Of a stretch of 64,000 nt of DNA, positions 48,500-58,274 are shown piece after piece (position 1 is the stretch's first letter; each line of letters opens with the position of its first letter). Below the pieces are notes generated by a model, which made no database searches, was not told where the DNA came from, and saw nothing but the letters and a program-made list of their open reading frames with translations. Both the position numbers and the translations under genes were made by a program. Source of the stretch: Curtanaerobium respiraculi. GTDB lineage: Bacteria; Actinomycetota; Coriobacteriia; Coriobacteriales; Eggerthellaceae. The DNA is taken from assembly GCF_024609215.1 (NCBI RefSeq), contig NZ_JANIPD030000012.1, positions 62,001 through 126,000 of the forward strand. The letters run 5' to 3'.

Positions 48500-50290
48500 C
48501 TAGCCGCAGCACTTCCTCACCCAGGCAATGAAGTTGGAGACGGCGTCTCCCGAGCGCTCTGCAGCCGTATGCTTTCCGTCCCATACCGCGACGAAATCGA
48601 CATCCTGCACGCCGCTTGCCGCCCGTGCCGCCAACGCGAGGTTGATCTCGGTCGTTAAGGGCGCATCGCCTTGCTGAAGGCCCGCCCGGATACGCCAGTG
48701 CGGCGCTGGGGTTCCCGTTCCCTTCTGGCTGGCAAGCAGATAGTGCAGGGGACTGGAGATCGCGACCCGCTGCTCCGTGCTCGTGCCCATGCTGTCGACG
48801 ACGGCAAGGTCTTTCTCGAAATCACGCGGGTATGCGCTGCTCCACTGGGCCAAGCCTGCATACGAACTCGAATTTTCGATTATGAGGCGGGCGATCGTTG
48901 CGTCGAAATGCAGGGAACCGTTGCCATCGTCTGAAAACAGCCTGTTTTCCGCAGAGCTTCGATCGAGGGCATCGAATGCGGGGGCGCCTTTCGAGGGGGG
49001 CCTGCACGCATTGACGAAACCGGAAAGGCTTTCGATGGAGGCGGTGTTCGACGCTGCGTCGTAGGCGATCCATGCAGAGTTCCCGTTCAAGTAAGCGATG
49101 TAGTCTGCCGCGGTGTTGCAGATTGCCCTTGGAGCCAGCGCGCCCCGTGTCTGAGAGCCGCCCGATTTCGAACCGAGCGTCGCAGCGCTTGCCGGGCTCG
49201 GCTCCGATTCGACCGTATAGGGGAAGGCGGTTCCTGCGAGGAAGCCGTTCAGCGATTCCTCCACAATTCCCTTCACGTGGTCGTAGTATGTGCCGCTGGT
49301 GAAAATTCCTTCGCCTCCTTCATCCAGCCGCAACGGTTCTTCTCCGCTTGCGAGTCCGAGCGAGTTGATGGTTGCCGCATATGACGACGACAAATCGTTG
49401 GAAAGCAGCCCGGTGAACGTTCCGGCAGCTCGCGTGTCGTTGGAGCTGAACTGGCCCATGCTCCACTCGCAGGCGGCGTCGGCGTGATCCAAACACGTCT
49501 CCGGGTGCCAGCAGGCGACTCCGAATACCGCATCGGAAACGGCGTTCCCCTCAAGATCCATCGTGGGGGCTCCGATTTCCGCCAGGTAGGGATCATAGTC
49601 TTCCGACATTCCCGAGGCGCCTAGAATCGCGCTCTGCGCTCCGCCGCCGCCCGCGCCGAAGCTGAAGATGCGCCCGGTGTTGCCAGCCAGGTTGGACGCG
49701 TTCGCCCGCAACGTGCGCACCGCCGCTTTGAGGTCGGCGGTGCCCCGTGGAAATCCTCCGGGGGCATCGCCGGCCATATCGTTGCCGCGGAATCCGGCAT
49801 GCACGTACACGAACCCCGCCTCGATGTAGGCGAGGGCGTCGGCGGCGCCGTATTCGGACGGCGACGCATGCGCGGCGAACTCATCCGATTCGATATAGAG
49901 GACGATGGGCGCCTTGCTTGCGGTGAACCCTCCTATGGCGGCCATCTCGGAAGGGGTGCAGGTGTAGGTGCCGTTGGAGTTCTGGGAGGCGTCGAAATAC
50001 GCTCCGGGGACGTAGATTGCCATGCGTTCGTAGGCGGGTGCCCGGGGGTTCGTGCAATACGCCACATCCAGCTGGTAGAAGATATCGTTCTCCTGGTCGT
50101 AGCGCCATATCGACGTATCGATGCCCACCGTGGTGCCCGTGTCGGCCGGGGTTGCGCGCGACCGGCGGCCGCTTTCCGCCACGCAGCCCGTCATCGTGCC
50201 GATTGCACCTGCGGCACCGATCGCGGCGATCGATCGCGCGAATTCACGACGCGTGAGTTTCCGCGTGGAACCTCGATTCGAGCAAGCCAT
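48500..50290 (-). CDS. Tat-exported tannase/feruloyl-esterase-like protein, nucleophile Ser missing
   Basis: A 596-aa secreted protein. The twin-arginine signal TRREFARSIAAIGAAGAIGT is followed by a lipobox-like TMTGC (Cys about residue 36). The alpha/beta-hydrolase body resembles tannase-type esterases. Where those have GMSGGGAQSA-like elbows, this one reads FSFGAGGGGAQSAILGASG (about residue 212), so Gly occupies the Ser position. The C-terminal DFVAVWDGKHTAAERSG retains the catalytic-type His. It may be a binding protein, a pseudoenzyme, or use another Ser. AAGGAGG precedes ATG. It is divergent from the uvrA-like gene. Confidence 0.75.
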   Translation of the reverse strand: MACSNRGSTRKLTRREFARSIAAIGAAGAIGTMTGCVAESGRRSRATPADTGTTVGIDTSIWRYDQENDIFYQLDVAYCTNPRAPAYERMAIYVPGAYFDASQNSNGTYTCTPSEMAAIGGFTASKAPIVLYIESDEFAAHASPSEYGAADALAYIEAGFVYVHAGFRGNDMAGDAPGGFPRGTADLKAAVRTLRANASNLAGNTGRIFSFGAGGGGAQSAILGASGMSEDYDPYLAEIGAPTMDLEGNAVSDAVFGVACWHPETCLDHADAACEWSMGQFSSNDTRAAGTFTGLLSNDLSSSYAATINSLGLASGEEPLRLDEGGEGIFTSGTYYDHVKGIVEESLNGFLAGTAFPYTVESEPSPASAATLGSKSGGSQTRGALAPRAICNTAADYIAYLNGNSAWIAYDAASNTASIESLSGFVNACRPPSKGAPAFDALDRSSAENRLFSDDGNGSLHFDATIARLIIENSSSYAGLAQWSSAYPRDFEKDLAVVDSMGTSTEQRVAISSPLHYLLASQKGTGTPAPHWRIRAGLQQGDAPLTTEINLALAARAASGVQDVDFVAVWDGKHTAAERSGDAVSNFIAWVRKCCG

Positions 50291-50428
50291 GCGTCCTCCT
50301 TCAACGTTTTGTGTGAGTATACGTGCTCTCTTCGGATGCGTGGTGAAATCTTTCGATTGCCGCGATGCCCTTCGGAGGTAGGGGTACGCGAGTACACTGG
50401 GGGGAAACGTTCGAAGCGGGGGTTGCAC

Positions 50429-52963
50429 ATGCCTGAAGATCAATCCGAGATCCCATCGCATATCTTGGTGCGGGGGGCGCGGGTCCATAACCTGTGCGAT
50501 GTCGATGTGGCGGTGCCGCTCGGCAAATTGGTCGGCATTGCCGGGGTGTCGGGCAGCGGGAAAAGCTCGCTGGCGCTCGGCGTGCTGTACGCCGAGGGGT
50601 CCCGGCGCTACCTGGAGGCGCTTTCCACGTACACGCGTCGCCGTATGACGCAGGCGGCGCGGGCGCAGGTGGAAGATGTCCGGTATGTGCCTGCCGCCCT
50701 CGCCCTGCATCAGCGTCCCAGCGTGCCGGGGGTGCGCAGCACGTTCGGAACGCAGACCGAGCTGCTGAACTCGCTGCGGCTGATGTTCTCCCGTCTGGCC
50801 AGCCATCGCTGCCCCAATGGGCATTATATGGAGCCGACCCTGAGCGTCGCCGCCGAGCAGCCGCTCATCTGCCCGGAATGCGGGGTCGAGGTCATGCCCC
50901 CTTCGGCGGAAGACCTTGCTTTCAACAGCGGCGGGGCGTGCCCCACCTGCGGGGGAGTGGGAACCGTCCGCGAGGTCGACCGGTCGACGCTCGTTCCCGA
51001 CGAGGGCCTTTCGATCGAAGAGGGGGCGGTCGCCCCATGGAACCAGCTGATGTGGAAGGTGATGGTCGATGTCTGCCGCGCATGCGGCGTGCGCACCGAC
51101 GTGCCCTTCCGCGAACTGACGCCCGAGGAGCGCGCCATCGTGTTCGACGGACCGGCGGAGAAAAGGCACATCCTCTACAAAGCGAGGAACTCGGATACGT
51201 TCGCGGAGATGGATTTCACCTACTACAACGCGGTGTACACGGTGGAGAACGCCCTTGCGAAGGTGAAGGACGAGAAGGGTCTGAAGCGCGTCTCGAAGTT
51301 CCTGAAGGTCGGCCCCTGCCCCGATTGCCGTGGCACGCGGTTGAGCGAAGCTGCCCGAACGCCGCTCGTCCGCGGCATCGATCTGGGGACTGCGACGTCG
51401 ATGACCCTCGATGAGCTGGTCGAATGGGTCGCGGGGGTTCCCGCGTCGCTTCCAGGTCCCCTGCGTCCGATGGCGGAGAGGATTTGCGAGTCGTTTCAAG
51501 AGGTGGCCAAGCGCCTGCTCGATTTGGGGTTGGGATATCTGTCCCTCGATCGCGCATCATCGACGCTCTCGAACGGCGAGCGGCAACGCGTGCAGCTGGC
51601 GCGCTCGGTGCGCAACCGCACGACCGGCGTGCTATACGTGCTCGACGAACCGTCCATCGGATTGCATCCCGCCAACGTCGACGGCTTGCTCGAAGTGATG
51701 CGCGATCTGATCGCCGATGGCAACTCGGTCGTGATGGTCGACCACGACACCCGCATCCTCTCCCATGCAGATTGGCTGGTGGAGGTGGGCCCCGGTGCGG
51801 GCAAGCGGGGTGGCAGGGTGATTGCGGAAGGCCCGGTGGACTCGATCGAATCGAATGGGGATTCGCTGATCGGACCGTTCCTCGGAGGTTCCGAGGCCGT
51901 CGCCGTGAGGGAGCGGGTCCCCGAAGCCCGCATGTTCGACCTGGGGTGCATCCATCTCGAAACAGATGCCGTTCACACGGTCAAGCCGCTGCGGGTGGAT
52001 ATCCCCCGAGGCCGCTTGGTCGTCGTCACGGGGGTGTCGGGCAGCGGGAAGACCACCCTGGTGCTCGAATGCCTCGTCCCCGCCTTGCGAGCGCTGGTTG
52101 AAGGCGAGGCCCTGCCCCCTGCCGCGCTCGATTGCGCAATTCGCCCCGGCGAGGAGAGGGCGGCCGACCTGGTGCGGGTGAACCTGATCGACGCGACGCC
52201 CATCGGCATCAATTCGCGCAGCACAGTGGCCACCTACTCCGGCGTGCTCGATGACGTGCGCCGTGCCTACGCGCGGACCCCCGATGCGAAGGAACGCGGG
52301 CTGAAGGCGGGGGATTTCAGCTACAACACGGGTAAGTTGCGCTGCCCGACCTGCGATGGGACGGGAAGCATATCGCTGGACGTCCAGTTTCTCCCCGATG
52401 TGGAGATCGTCTGTCCCGACTGCCATGGCAGCCGGTACGCACCGTGCGCAAGCGAGGTCCATCGCTCTCCTGCAAAGGGCGAGGATGGCGGATCGGCGGG
52501 GCTCACGCTGCCGGAGGTGATGGCGCTCGACGTGGACGAGGCGATCTTCGCTCTGGGGGATATCAAGAAAGTTCGATCCCGCTTGCAGATATTGTCCGAT
52601 TTGGGGCTCGGCTACCTGACTTTGGGCGAAGCGACCCCGGTGCTCTCGGGTGGGGAAGCTCAAAGGCTGAAGCTTGCCAGCGAGATGCGCAAAGGACAGG
52701 AAGACGCGCTCTTCGTGTTCGACGAGCCGACGATCGGGCTGCATCCCCTGAACGTGCGGGAGTTGCTCGGCGTGTTCGACGAACTGGTTTCGAGCGGAGC
52801 CACCGTTGTGGTGATAGAGCACGACGTTGACGTGATATCGCAAGCTGATTACGTGATCGATCTCGGGCCCGGCGGTGGAGAAAACGGCGGCCGCGTGGTG
52901 GTTGCCGGGACCCCCGAGCAAGTTGCCGCCTGCCCCGAAAGCGTGACCGGCCGCTACCTCTAA
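50429..52963 (+). CDS. UvrA-like ABC ATPase, short (UvrA2-type) form
   Basis: An 844-aa duplicated ABC protein: Walker A GIAGVSGSGKSSLALG (about residue 36) and VVTGVSGSGKTTLVLE (about 534), signatures TLSNGERQRVQLARS and VLSGGEAQRLKLASE, Walker B VLYVLDEPSIGLHP and LFVFDEPTIGLHP, and zinc modules CPECGVEVM/CPTCGG and CPTCDGTG/CPDCHGSRY. It is about 100 residues shorter than canonical UvrA, mainly in the region before the first zinc module where UvrB docks. It is therefore more likely a UvrA2 paralogue (linked to drug or DNA-damage tolerance) than the housekeeping protein. No uvrB/uvrC nearby. Confidence 0.82.
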   Translation: MPEDQSEIPSHILVRGARVHNLCDVDVAVPLGKLVGIAGVSGSGKSSLALGVLYAEGSRRYLEALSTYTRRRMTQAARAQVEDVRYVPAALALHQRPSVPGVRSTFGTQTELLNSLRLMFSRLASHRCPNGHYMEPTLSVAAEQPLICPECGVEVMPPSAEDLAFNSGGACPTCGGVGTVREVDRSTLVPDEGLSIEEGAVAPWNQLMWKVMVDVCRACGVRTDVPFRELTPEERAIVFDGPAEKRHILYKARNSDTFAEMDFTYYNAVYTVENALAKVKDEKGLKRVSKFLKVGPCPDCRGTRLSEAARTPLVRGIDLGTATSMTLDELVEWVAGVPASLPGPLRPMAERICESFQEVAKRLLDLGLGYLSLDRASSTLSNGERQRVQLARSVRNRTTGVLYVLDEPSIGLHPANVDGLLEVMRDLIADGNSVVMVDHDTRILSHADWLVEVGPGAGKRGGRVIAEGPVDSIESNGDSLIGPFLGGSEAVAVRERVPEARMFDLGCIHLETDAVHTVKPLRVDIPRGRLVVVTGVSGSGKTTLVLECLVPALRALVEGEALPPAALDCAIRPGEERAADLVRVNLIDATPIGINSRSTVATYSGVLDDVRRAYARTPDAKERGLKAGDFSYNTGKLRCPTCDGTGSISLDVQFLPDVEIVCPDCHGSRYAPCASEVHRSPAKGEDGGSAGLTLPEVMALDVDEAIFALGDIKKVRSRLQILSDLGLGYLTLGEATPVLSGGEAQRLKLASEMRKGQEDALFVFDEPTIGLHPLNVRELLGVFDELVSSGATVVVIEHDVDVISQADYVIDLGPGGGENGGRVVVAGTPEQVAACPESVTGRYL

Positions 52964-53183
52964 ATCGCATTAATGAATGCGGTTGGATAGGTTGTCCCGA
53001 AGGGGTCGGGGCTTATCGTGGAGGCAACTTGTCCGCTTGACAGCGATCGCCGGTTTCGACTCTGTGAAGCTCAGGCTACCGGGAGGGTGGTCCTCCATCT
53101 TCGGTGCACCGCGTTAGCTGGAAACGGACTTCATAAAAACAAGCTGGAGCGCTTGCCCCCGATCCCTTCGGTGGCGCGCGCTT

Positions 53184-54209
53184 CTATGCGGGCAGGCTGG
53201 GGATGGCGACGATGAAGCACGCGCCACCTTCGGGCAGGTTATATGCCTCGACCGTGCCGTCGTGCGCCTCCACGACGCTTTTCACGATGGCCAATCCGAG
53301 CCCGCTTCCGCCCGTGTTGCGCGCTCGGGAGAAATCGGAGCGGTAGAACCGCTCGAACAGCAGCTTGGGGTCGATATCCCCGAAGCCGGTTCCATCGTCC
53401 TTCACGGCGATGACGGAATTGCCCCCGACGCCGTACAGCTCGACCCGGATGTGCCCTCCGGGAGAGGTGAAGTGGCTCGCGTTGTCCACCAGGTTGGACA
53501 CCACCTGCTTCAGGCGATCGCGGTTTCCCAGCACGTCGGGAGCTTCCCCGGTGATCTCCAGGTTGGCCTCGCGCTCGGCCAGCACCGGGGCCAGCGCATC
53601 GCATGCCTCCTGCACCAGCGGTCGCAGATCGACGCGCTTGTACTGCAGTTCCTGTGAATCCCCTTCGATATGCTGCAACGAAAGCAGGTCGTTCACCAGA
53701 TGGGAAAGCCGTTCGGTTTCCGTGAGGATCGTGTGGGTGAACTTATCGCGCAGAGCCGGGGGAAGGTCGGGGTCATCCAGAAGCTCCGCCGTCCCGTGGA
53801 TGGCGGTAAGAGGGGTGCGCAGCTCGTGCGCGACATCGCCCACCAGCTGACGTTGCTGCTTTTCCTTCCGGGTGAGGTCGGCGCATTGGGCGTAGGACGA
53901 ATCGAGCAAGAGCTTGTAGTCCGCTGCGAGGTCGTCCGCTTCCTTCAACGAACCCTGGGCGCTGAAGTCCACCTGCGTGTTGCCCGAGCGCCATGCCCGG
54001 ATCTTGGCGGAGAGGTCGTTGAGCGGGTAGGCGATGAAATGACCGATGAACAGCGAGAATATGAATACGATCAGGCAGATGGGCACAAGCAGCGCAAACG
54101 ACGTGAAATCGATCACGCCGCGCAGGCGCGCGATGACGAGCACCACCGCCCCCACGAACACGGCGGTGAGCGCGCACAGGAGGCCGAAATATGTGGAGAG
54201 CTTCCTCAC
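53184..54209 (-). CDS. Membrane histidine kinase
   Basis: A 341-aa kinase with two adjacent N-terminal TM helices (about residues 7-30 and 36-60, almost no extracytoplasmic loop), HAMP, H-box GDVAHELRTPLTAIHGTAEL (about 126), N-box NLVDNASHF, G1 DDGTGFG and G2 GGSGLGLAIVK. The lack of a sensor loop suggests it senses the membrane itself or a membrane partner. GTG start directly follows the response-regulator stop with no gap. Confidence 0.88.
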   Translation of the reverse strand: MRKLSTYFGLLCALTAVFVGAVVLVIARLRGVIDFTSFALLVPICLIVFIFSLFIGHFIAYPLNDLSAKIRAWRSGNTQVDFSAQGSLKEADDLAADYKLLLDSSYAQCADLTRKEKQQRQLVGDVAHELRTPLTAIHGTAELLDDPDLPPALRDKFTHTILTETERLSHLVNDLLSLQHIEGDSQELQYKRVDLRPLVQEACDALAPVLAEREANLEITGEAPDVLGNRDRLKQVVSNLVDNASHFTSPGGHIRVELYGVGGNSVIAVKDDGTGFGDIDPKLLFERFYRSDFSRARNTGGSGLGLAIVKSVVEAHDGTVEAYNLPEGGACFIVAIPSLPA

Positions 54210-54899
54210 CTAGGCGCGGAACCGGTAGCCGTATCCGCGCACGGTTTCCACCATCGTGGAATCGTATCCCGCTTGGGTGATCTTGTCGCGTAGGCGCTTG
54301 ATGTGGGTGTCGACGGTCTTCGTTTCCGTCAGGTACTCCCAGCCCCATGCGTCGCGCAGAAGGTCCTCGCGCGAAACCACGTTGCCGGCATGTTTCATCA
54401 GGGCGGCGAGCAGCTCGAACTCGCGTGGGGTGAGGTCGATGGCCCCCTTCGCGCCCGTTGCGGTGTGGGCGTCTTCGTTGAGCGTGATGCCGCTGGCGGT
54501 GATCTCGTGGCTCGCTTCCATCTGCCCGCTGCCGCGCCTCAGGAGGGCGCGCACGCGCGCGATCAGCTCGCGCAGGCCGAACGGCTTGCTCAGATAGTCG
54601 TCGCCGCCGATTTCAAGGCCGACCACCTTGTCCAGCTCGGTGTCGCGCGCGGAGAGGAACAGCACCGGTGCGCTCGTGCGGCTGCGCAGGCGGCGGCACA
54701 GCTCGTAGCCGTCCATACCGGGCAGCATGATGTCGAGGATGAACAGGTCGTAATCCTTCTGCTGCGCCATGGACAGGGCATCCTCGCCGTTGTTGGCGAT
54801 GTCGGGCTCGAAGCCTTCCTTGGTGAGGGCGTAGCCTACGAAATCGGTGATGGTCTGCTCGTCGTCCACGACCAGGATGCGCGCGGGTTTCTCTGCCAT
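54210..54899 (-). CDS. OmpR/PhoB-family response regulator
   Basis: A 229-aa regulator: KPARILVVDDEQTITDF, phosphoacceptor Asp in LFILDIMLPGMDGYEL, Lys in DDYLSKPFGLRELI, and a winged helix with IDLTPREFELLAALMKHAGN and DTHIKRLRDKITQAG. The start MAEKPARI has AAGGAG 6 nt upstream. It is in an operon with its kinase and divergent from coaX. Targets unknown. Confidence 0.9.
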   Translation of the reverse strand: MAEKPARILVVDDEQTITDFVGYALTKEGFEPDIANNGEDALSMAQQKDYDLFILDIMLPGMDGYELCRRLRSRTSAPVLFLSARDTELDKVVGLEIGGDDYLSKPFGLRELIARVRALLRRGSGQMEASHEITASGITLNEDAHTATGAKGAIDLTPREFELLAALMKHAGNVVSREDLLRDAWGWEYLTETKTVDTHIKRLRDKITQAGYDSTMVETVRGYGYRFRA

Positions 54900-55010
54900 C
54901 TTCGGCTCCTTTTTTCTCGCATGCACAGTACGTTTTGCGCAGTGTTGAATTTCCAGAGTATGATAACACCCGCATATGTTGATGAACCGTTCGGAAGGGG
55001 CGGAAAGCGC

Positions 55011-55778
55011 ATGTTACTCACGGTAGATGTCGGCAACTCGCACACCGTTCTGGGAGTTCATGATGGTTCCCGCCTGCGGCATATGTGGCGCGTGGAGACC
55101 AACCCCAAGCAGACCGTCGACGAGGTCAGGGTCGCCCTGCATGGGCTTCTCGGCGTCGAGGGCATGGGATTCTCCGACATCACGGACCTCTGCGTGGGTA
55201 CGGTGGTTCCTCTGCTGAAAAGCCTGTGGTGCCGTGTGGGAGCTTCGCTCTGCGGTGAGAACGTGCTGGCGGTCGGGCCTGATTCGGTGCGGGGCCTTTT
55301 GGATGTGAGCTCGTACGCGAGCACGCCCGGAGCCGACCGGCTCGCCGATGCCGTGGCGGCACGCGCTCTGTACGGCGACCCGGTGATCGTGATCGACATG
55401 GGCACCGCCACCAACATCGAAGCGGTGGGCGAAGGAGGGCGCTTCCTCGGCGGCGCCATCGCTCCCGGAGTGCAGACGAGCATCGACGGATTGGTGTCGC
55501 ATACCGCCCTCCTGCCCGAGGTCGAGCTCGTCGACCCCGGCCGCGCCATCGGCGCGAGCACCGTCTCCGCCATACAGATCGGCGTGGTGTACGGGCAAGT
55601 CGACGGATTGGACGGTATGGTCCGCCGCATGTGGGACGAGCTGGGCGGGGAATGCCCGGTGATCGCGACGGGGGGCTTCGGCGCGATGCTGGACCAGCTT
55701 TCGCAGACCGTGACCGTGGTGAACCCCGAGCTGACCCTCGAGGGCCTGCGCCTTATTTACGAAGCGAATAGGAGGTAG
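55011..55778 (+). CDS. coaX: Type III pantothenate kinase
   Basis: First step of CoA synthesis. The 255-aa ASKHA-fold protein begins MLLTVDVGNSHTVLGVHDG, with TPGADRLADAVAARALYG (about 104), VIVIDMGTATNIEAVGEGG (about 125-143) and IAPGVQTSIDGLVSHTALLP, all diagnostic of CoaX, and VIATGGFGAMLDQ near the end. Divergent from the two-component genes across a short AT-rich spacer. Confidence 0.92.
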   Translation: MLLTVDVGNSHTVLGVHDGSRLRHMWRVETNPKQTVDEVRVALHGLLGVEGMGFSDITDLCVGTVVPLLKSLWCRVGASLCGENVLAVGPDSVRGLLDVSSYASTPGADRLADAVAARALYGDPVIVIDMGTATNIEAVGEGGRFLGGAIAPGVQTSIDGLVSHTALLPEVELVDPGRAIGASTVSAIQIGVVYGQVDGLDGMVRRMWDELGGECPVIATGGFGAMLDQLSQTVTVVNPELTLEGLRLIYEANRR

Positions 55779-55816
55779 GCGGGCCTGATCGCCACGAAGT
55801 CGGTGCGATAGCCCTG

Positions 55817-55843
55817 CCCCGCGTGTGCTCGCGCGGGCATTTT
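55817..55843 (+). terminator. Possible terminator between coaX and fhs
   Basis: CCCGCG (55818-55823) pairs with CGCGGG (55832-55837) and is followed by CATTTTG. A second hairpin (CGCCCC/GGGGCG, 55851-55867) lies just beyond. Either could end the coaX transcript; neither is strong. Confidence 0.4.
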
Positions 55844-55926
55844 GAACGTTCGCCCCGTTGAGGGGCGAGCGTGCTGCCGCCTGCGCTACAATCGGCGCCA
55901 TGCGGACCCGAGAGAAAGGCATGTGC

Positions 55927-57594
55927 ATGCTCACCGATATCGAAATCGCGCAAGCGACCGAAGCCCGCCCCATCGCCGAGATCGCCCAGAAGGTCGGCGT
56001 GCCGGAGAAGTACCTGGAGCAGTACGGCCCGTACAAGGCGAAGATCGACTACAATCTCTTGCGCGAGCAGGAGCACACGCCGGGCAAGCTCGTGCTGGTG
56101 ACCGCCATCAACCCCACGCCTGCGGGCGAGGGCAAGACCACCACATCGGTGGGCTTGGCAGACGGCCTCAACGGCATAGGGAAGCGAGCGGTCCTCGCCC
56201 TGCGCGAGCCGAGTCTGGGGCCGGTGTTCGGCATCAAGGGCGGTGCCGCCGGCGGAGGGTATGCTCAGGTCATTCCCATGGAGGATATCAATCTGCATTT
56301 CACGGGCGACTTCCACGCCATCGGAGCGGCAAACAATCTGCTCGCCGCGCTGCTTGATGCCCGCATCCACAACAACAACGACCTGGGCATCGACCCGCGC
56401 CGCGTCACGTGGAAGCGCGTGGTGGACATGAACGATCGGCAGCTGCGGCACATCGTGGACGGCTTGGGCGGAAAGGCCGACGGCGTCCCGCGCGAGGACG
56501 GCTTCGACATCACCGTCGCGAGCGAGGTCATGGCCATCTTCTGCCTGGCAACCAGCATCACCGACCTCAAGGAGCGCCTGGGGCGCATCGTGGTGGGCTA
56601 CACCTATGACGACAAACCCGTGACCGCGCACGACCTGCATGCGGAAGGTGCGATGGCCGCGCTGTTGAAGGATGCGCTCAAACCCAACATGGTGCAGACG
56701 CTGGAGGGCAACCCCGCATTCGTGCATGGCGGCCCCTTCGCCAACATCGCGCACGGCTGCAACAGCATCATGGCCACGCGCATGGCGCTGGCGCTGGGCG
56801 ATTATTGCGTCACGGAGGCCGGCTTCGGCGCCGACCTGGGCGCTGAGAAGTTCCTCGATATCAAGTGCCGCCTCACCGGGCTGAAGCCCGATGCGGTTGT
56901 CGTGGTCGCCACCGTGCGCGCGCTGAAGAATCACGGTGGGGTCCCGAAAGGCCAGTTGGACGAAGAGAACCTGCAGGCGTTGGAGGCGGGTCTTCCCAAC
57001 CTGCTGCAGCATGTCGAAACCATCGCCAATGTCTACCGGCTTCCCTGCGTGGTCGCCATCAACGCGTTCCCCACGGACACCGAGGCGGAGCTCGGCCTGG
57101 TGGAGGCAAAGTGCAAGGAGCTGGGCGTGAACGTCGCCCTGTCCGAGGTATGGGCGAAGGGCGGAGCGGGCGGCAAGGCTCTCGCCGAGGAGGTCGTGCG
57201 CCTCTGCGAGCAGCCCAACGGGTTCAGGTTCGCCTACGAGCTCGAAGGCGGCATCGCCGATAAGATCGAGGCGATCGCCAAGACCGTCTACCGCGCCGAC
57301 GGGATCGACTTCGCGGCGGCGGCCCAGAAGGAGATCGAGCAGCTGGAGGGGTTGGGCTTCGGGGGCATGCCGGTGTGCATGGCGAAGACCCAGTACAGCT
57401 TCAGCGACAATCCGGCCCTTTTGGGGGCGCCGCGAGGATTCCGCATGACGGTGCGCAACGTGAAGGTTTCGGCCGGCGCTGGCTTCATCGTTGCGCTCAC
57501 GGGCAGCATCATGACGATGCCCGGCCTGGGGAAGAACCCCGCGGCCTTCAAGATCGACGTCGACGAGGCCGGGAAGATCACCGGGTTGTTCTAG
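55927..57594 (+). CDS. fhs: Formate--tetrahydrofolate ligase
   Basis: ATP-dependent formation of 10-formyl-THF, for one-carbon supply or the methyl branch of acetogenesis. The 555-aa protein has the P-loop [16 protein letters not shown] (about residues 61-76), [20 protein letters not shown], the THF site region [19 protein letters not shown] (about 478) and [15 protein letters not shown]. The start MLTDIEIAQ was chosen because AAAGG lies 7 nt upstream; a Met two codons earlier is too close to it. No other Wood-Ljungdahl gene is adjacent. Confidence 0.95.
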   Translation: MLTDIEIAQATEARPIAEIAQKVGVPEKYLEQYGPYKAKIDYNLLREQEHTPGKLVLVTAINPTPAGEGKTTTSVGLADGLNGIGKRAVLALREPSLGPVFGIKGGAAGGGYAQVIPMEDINLHFTGDFHAIGAANNLLAALLDARIHNNNDLGIDPRRVTWKRVVDMNDRQLRHIVDGLGGKADGVPREDGFDITVASEVMAIFCLATSITDLKERLGRIVVGYTYDDKPVTAHDLHAEGAMAALLKDALKPNMVQTLEGNPAFVHGGPFANIAHGCNSIMATRMALALGDYCVTEAGFGADLGAEKFLDIKCRLTGLKPDAVVVVATVRALKNHGGVPKGQLDEENLQALEAGLPNLLQHVETIANVYRLPCVVAINAFPTDTEAELGLVEAKCKELGVNVALSEVWAKGGAGGKALAEEVVRLCEQPNGFRFAYELEGGIADKIEAIAKTVYRADGIDFAAAAQKEIEQLEGLGFGGMPVCMAKTQYSFSDNPALLGAPRGFRMTVRNVKVSAGAGFIVALTGSIMTMPGLGKNPAAFKIDVDEAGKITGLF

Positions 57595-57624
57595 GCTCCA
57601 GCCAGATCCCTTGGAAGCGAAACC

Positions 57625-57656
57625 GCGCCCCGCCGCCCCTTCGGGCGACGGGGCGC
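57625..57656. terminator. Stem-loop between the convergent fhs and bioY genes
   Basis: A 14-bp stem with one mismatch (57625-57638 with 57643-57656) and a CTTC tetraloop. No T-run, but a strong GC stem in a convergent spacer fits a bidirectional transcription stop. Confidence 0.6.
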
Positions 57657-57687
57657 GCTGCGCTTGGGATGGGTGTTGAGCGCGGCG

Positions 57688-58254
57688 CTAGAGCTTCGCG
57701 GGGGAGGGCGAGCGCCGGTTGCCGACGGCGTGGCGGACGGCCCGGGCCACGGGCACCGCCAGGGCGATTTTGATGGCGTCGAGCACGATGAACGGGGCGA
57801 CGCCCGCTAGGAAGGCGGCTTCAAGCCCCATCCCGGAGACGGCGGCAAGCTGCAGCCAGCCGGCAAGGTAGACGACGATCAGGAACGCGCCCGCGGCCAG
57901 GTATTCTATCGCCGCGCTACGCCGCTTCGCGAGCGCGAGCACCCCGACGAGCGCGATCCCTCCGAGCACGAAGCCCCAAAGGAATCCGCCCGTGGGCCCC
58001 ATGATGCGCCCGATCCCGCCGGACATGCCGCTGAAGAGCGGCAGGCCGATCGCCCCCAGCACCACGTAGAGCGCAAGCGATGCGAGCGCCTCAGAGGGGG
58101 AAAGCGCCAAAAGGAGGAACGTGCACACGAAAGTCTGCATCGTGAAGGGCACCGGCCCGAGCGGGATGGTGATCCAGGCGGAGACGGCCAGCAGCGCGAC
58201 GGACAATCCGACGAACGCAATCGATCTCGTACGGAATTGCGATCTCTTCTCCAT
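57688..58254 (-). CDS. bioY: Biotin transporter S component BioY
   Basis: A 188-aa membrane protein with about six TM helices and BioY hallmarks: ITIPLGPVPFTMQTFVCTFL (about residues 29-48), YVVLGAIGLPLFSGMSGG, GPTGGFLWGF and APFIVLDAIKIALAV. BioY binds biotin and works with EcfA/EcfT or alone. The only EcfT in view is 15 kb away. The ATG has GGACGA before it; the TTG five codons upstream is less likely. A BirA-type palindrome lies just upstream. Confidence 0.93.
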   Translation of the reverse strand: MEKRSQFRTRSIAFVGLSVALLAVSAWITIPLGPVPFTMQTFVCTFLLLALSPSEALASLALYVVLGAIGLPLFSGMSGGIGRIMGPTGGFLWGFVLGGIALVGVLALAKRRSAAIEYLAAGAFLIVVYLAGWLQLAAVSGMGLEAAFLAGVAPFIVLDAIKIALAVPVARAVRHAVGNRRSPSPAKL

Positions 58255-58274
58255 GATTCGTCCTTTCAAATCAA

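Noticed and set aside
49799-50428. N-terminal extension of the UvrA-like protein
   Set aside because: It is antisense to the tannase-like gene and has no similarity to UvrA, which aligns from MPEDQSEIPSHILV onward.
48500-51499. Possible 999-residue version of the tannase-like protein
   Set aside because: The upstream 400 codons lie antisense to the UvrA-like gene. The Tat signal and strong ribosome site at 50290 mark the true start.
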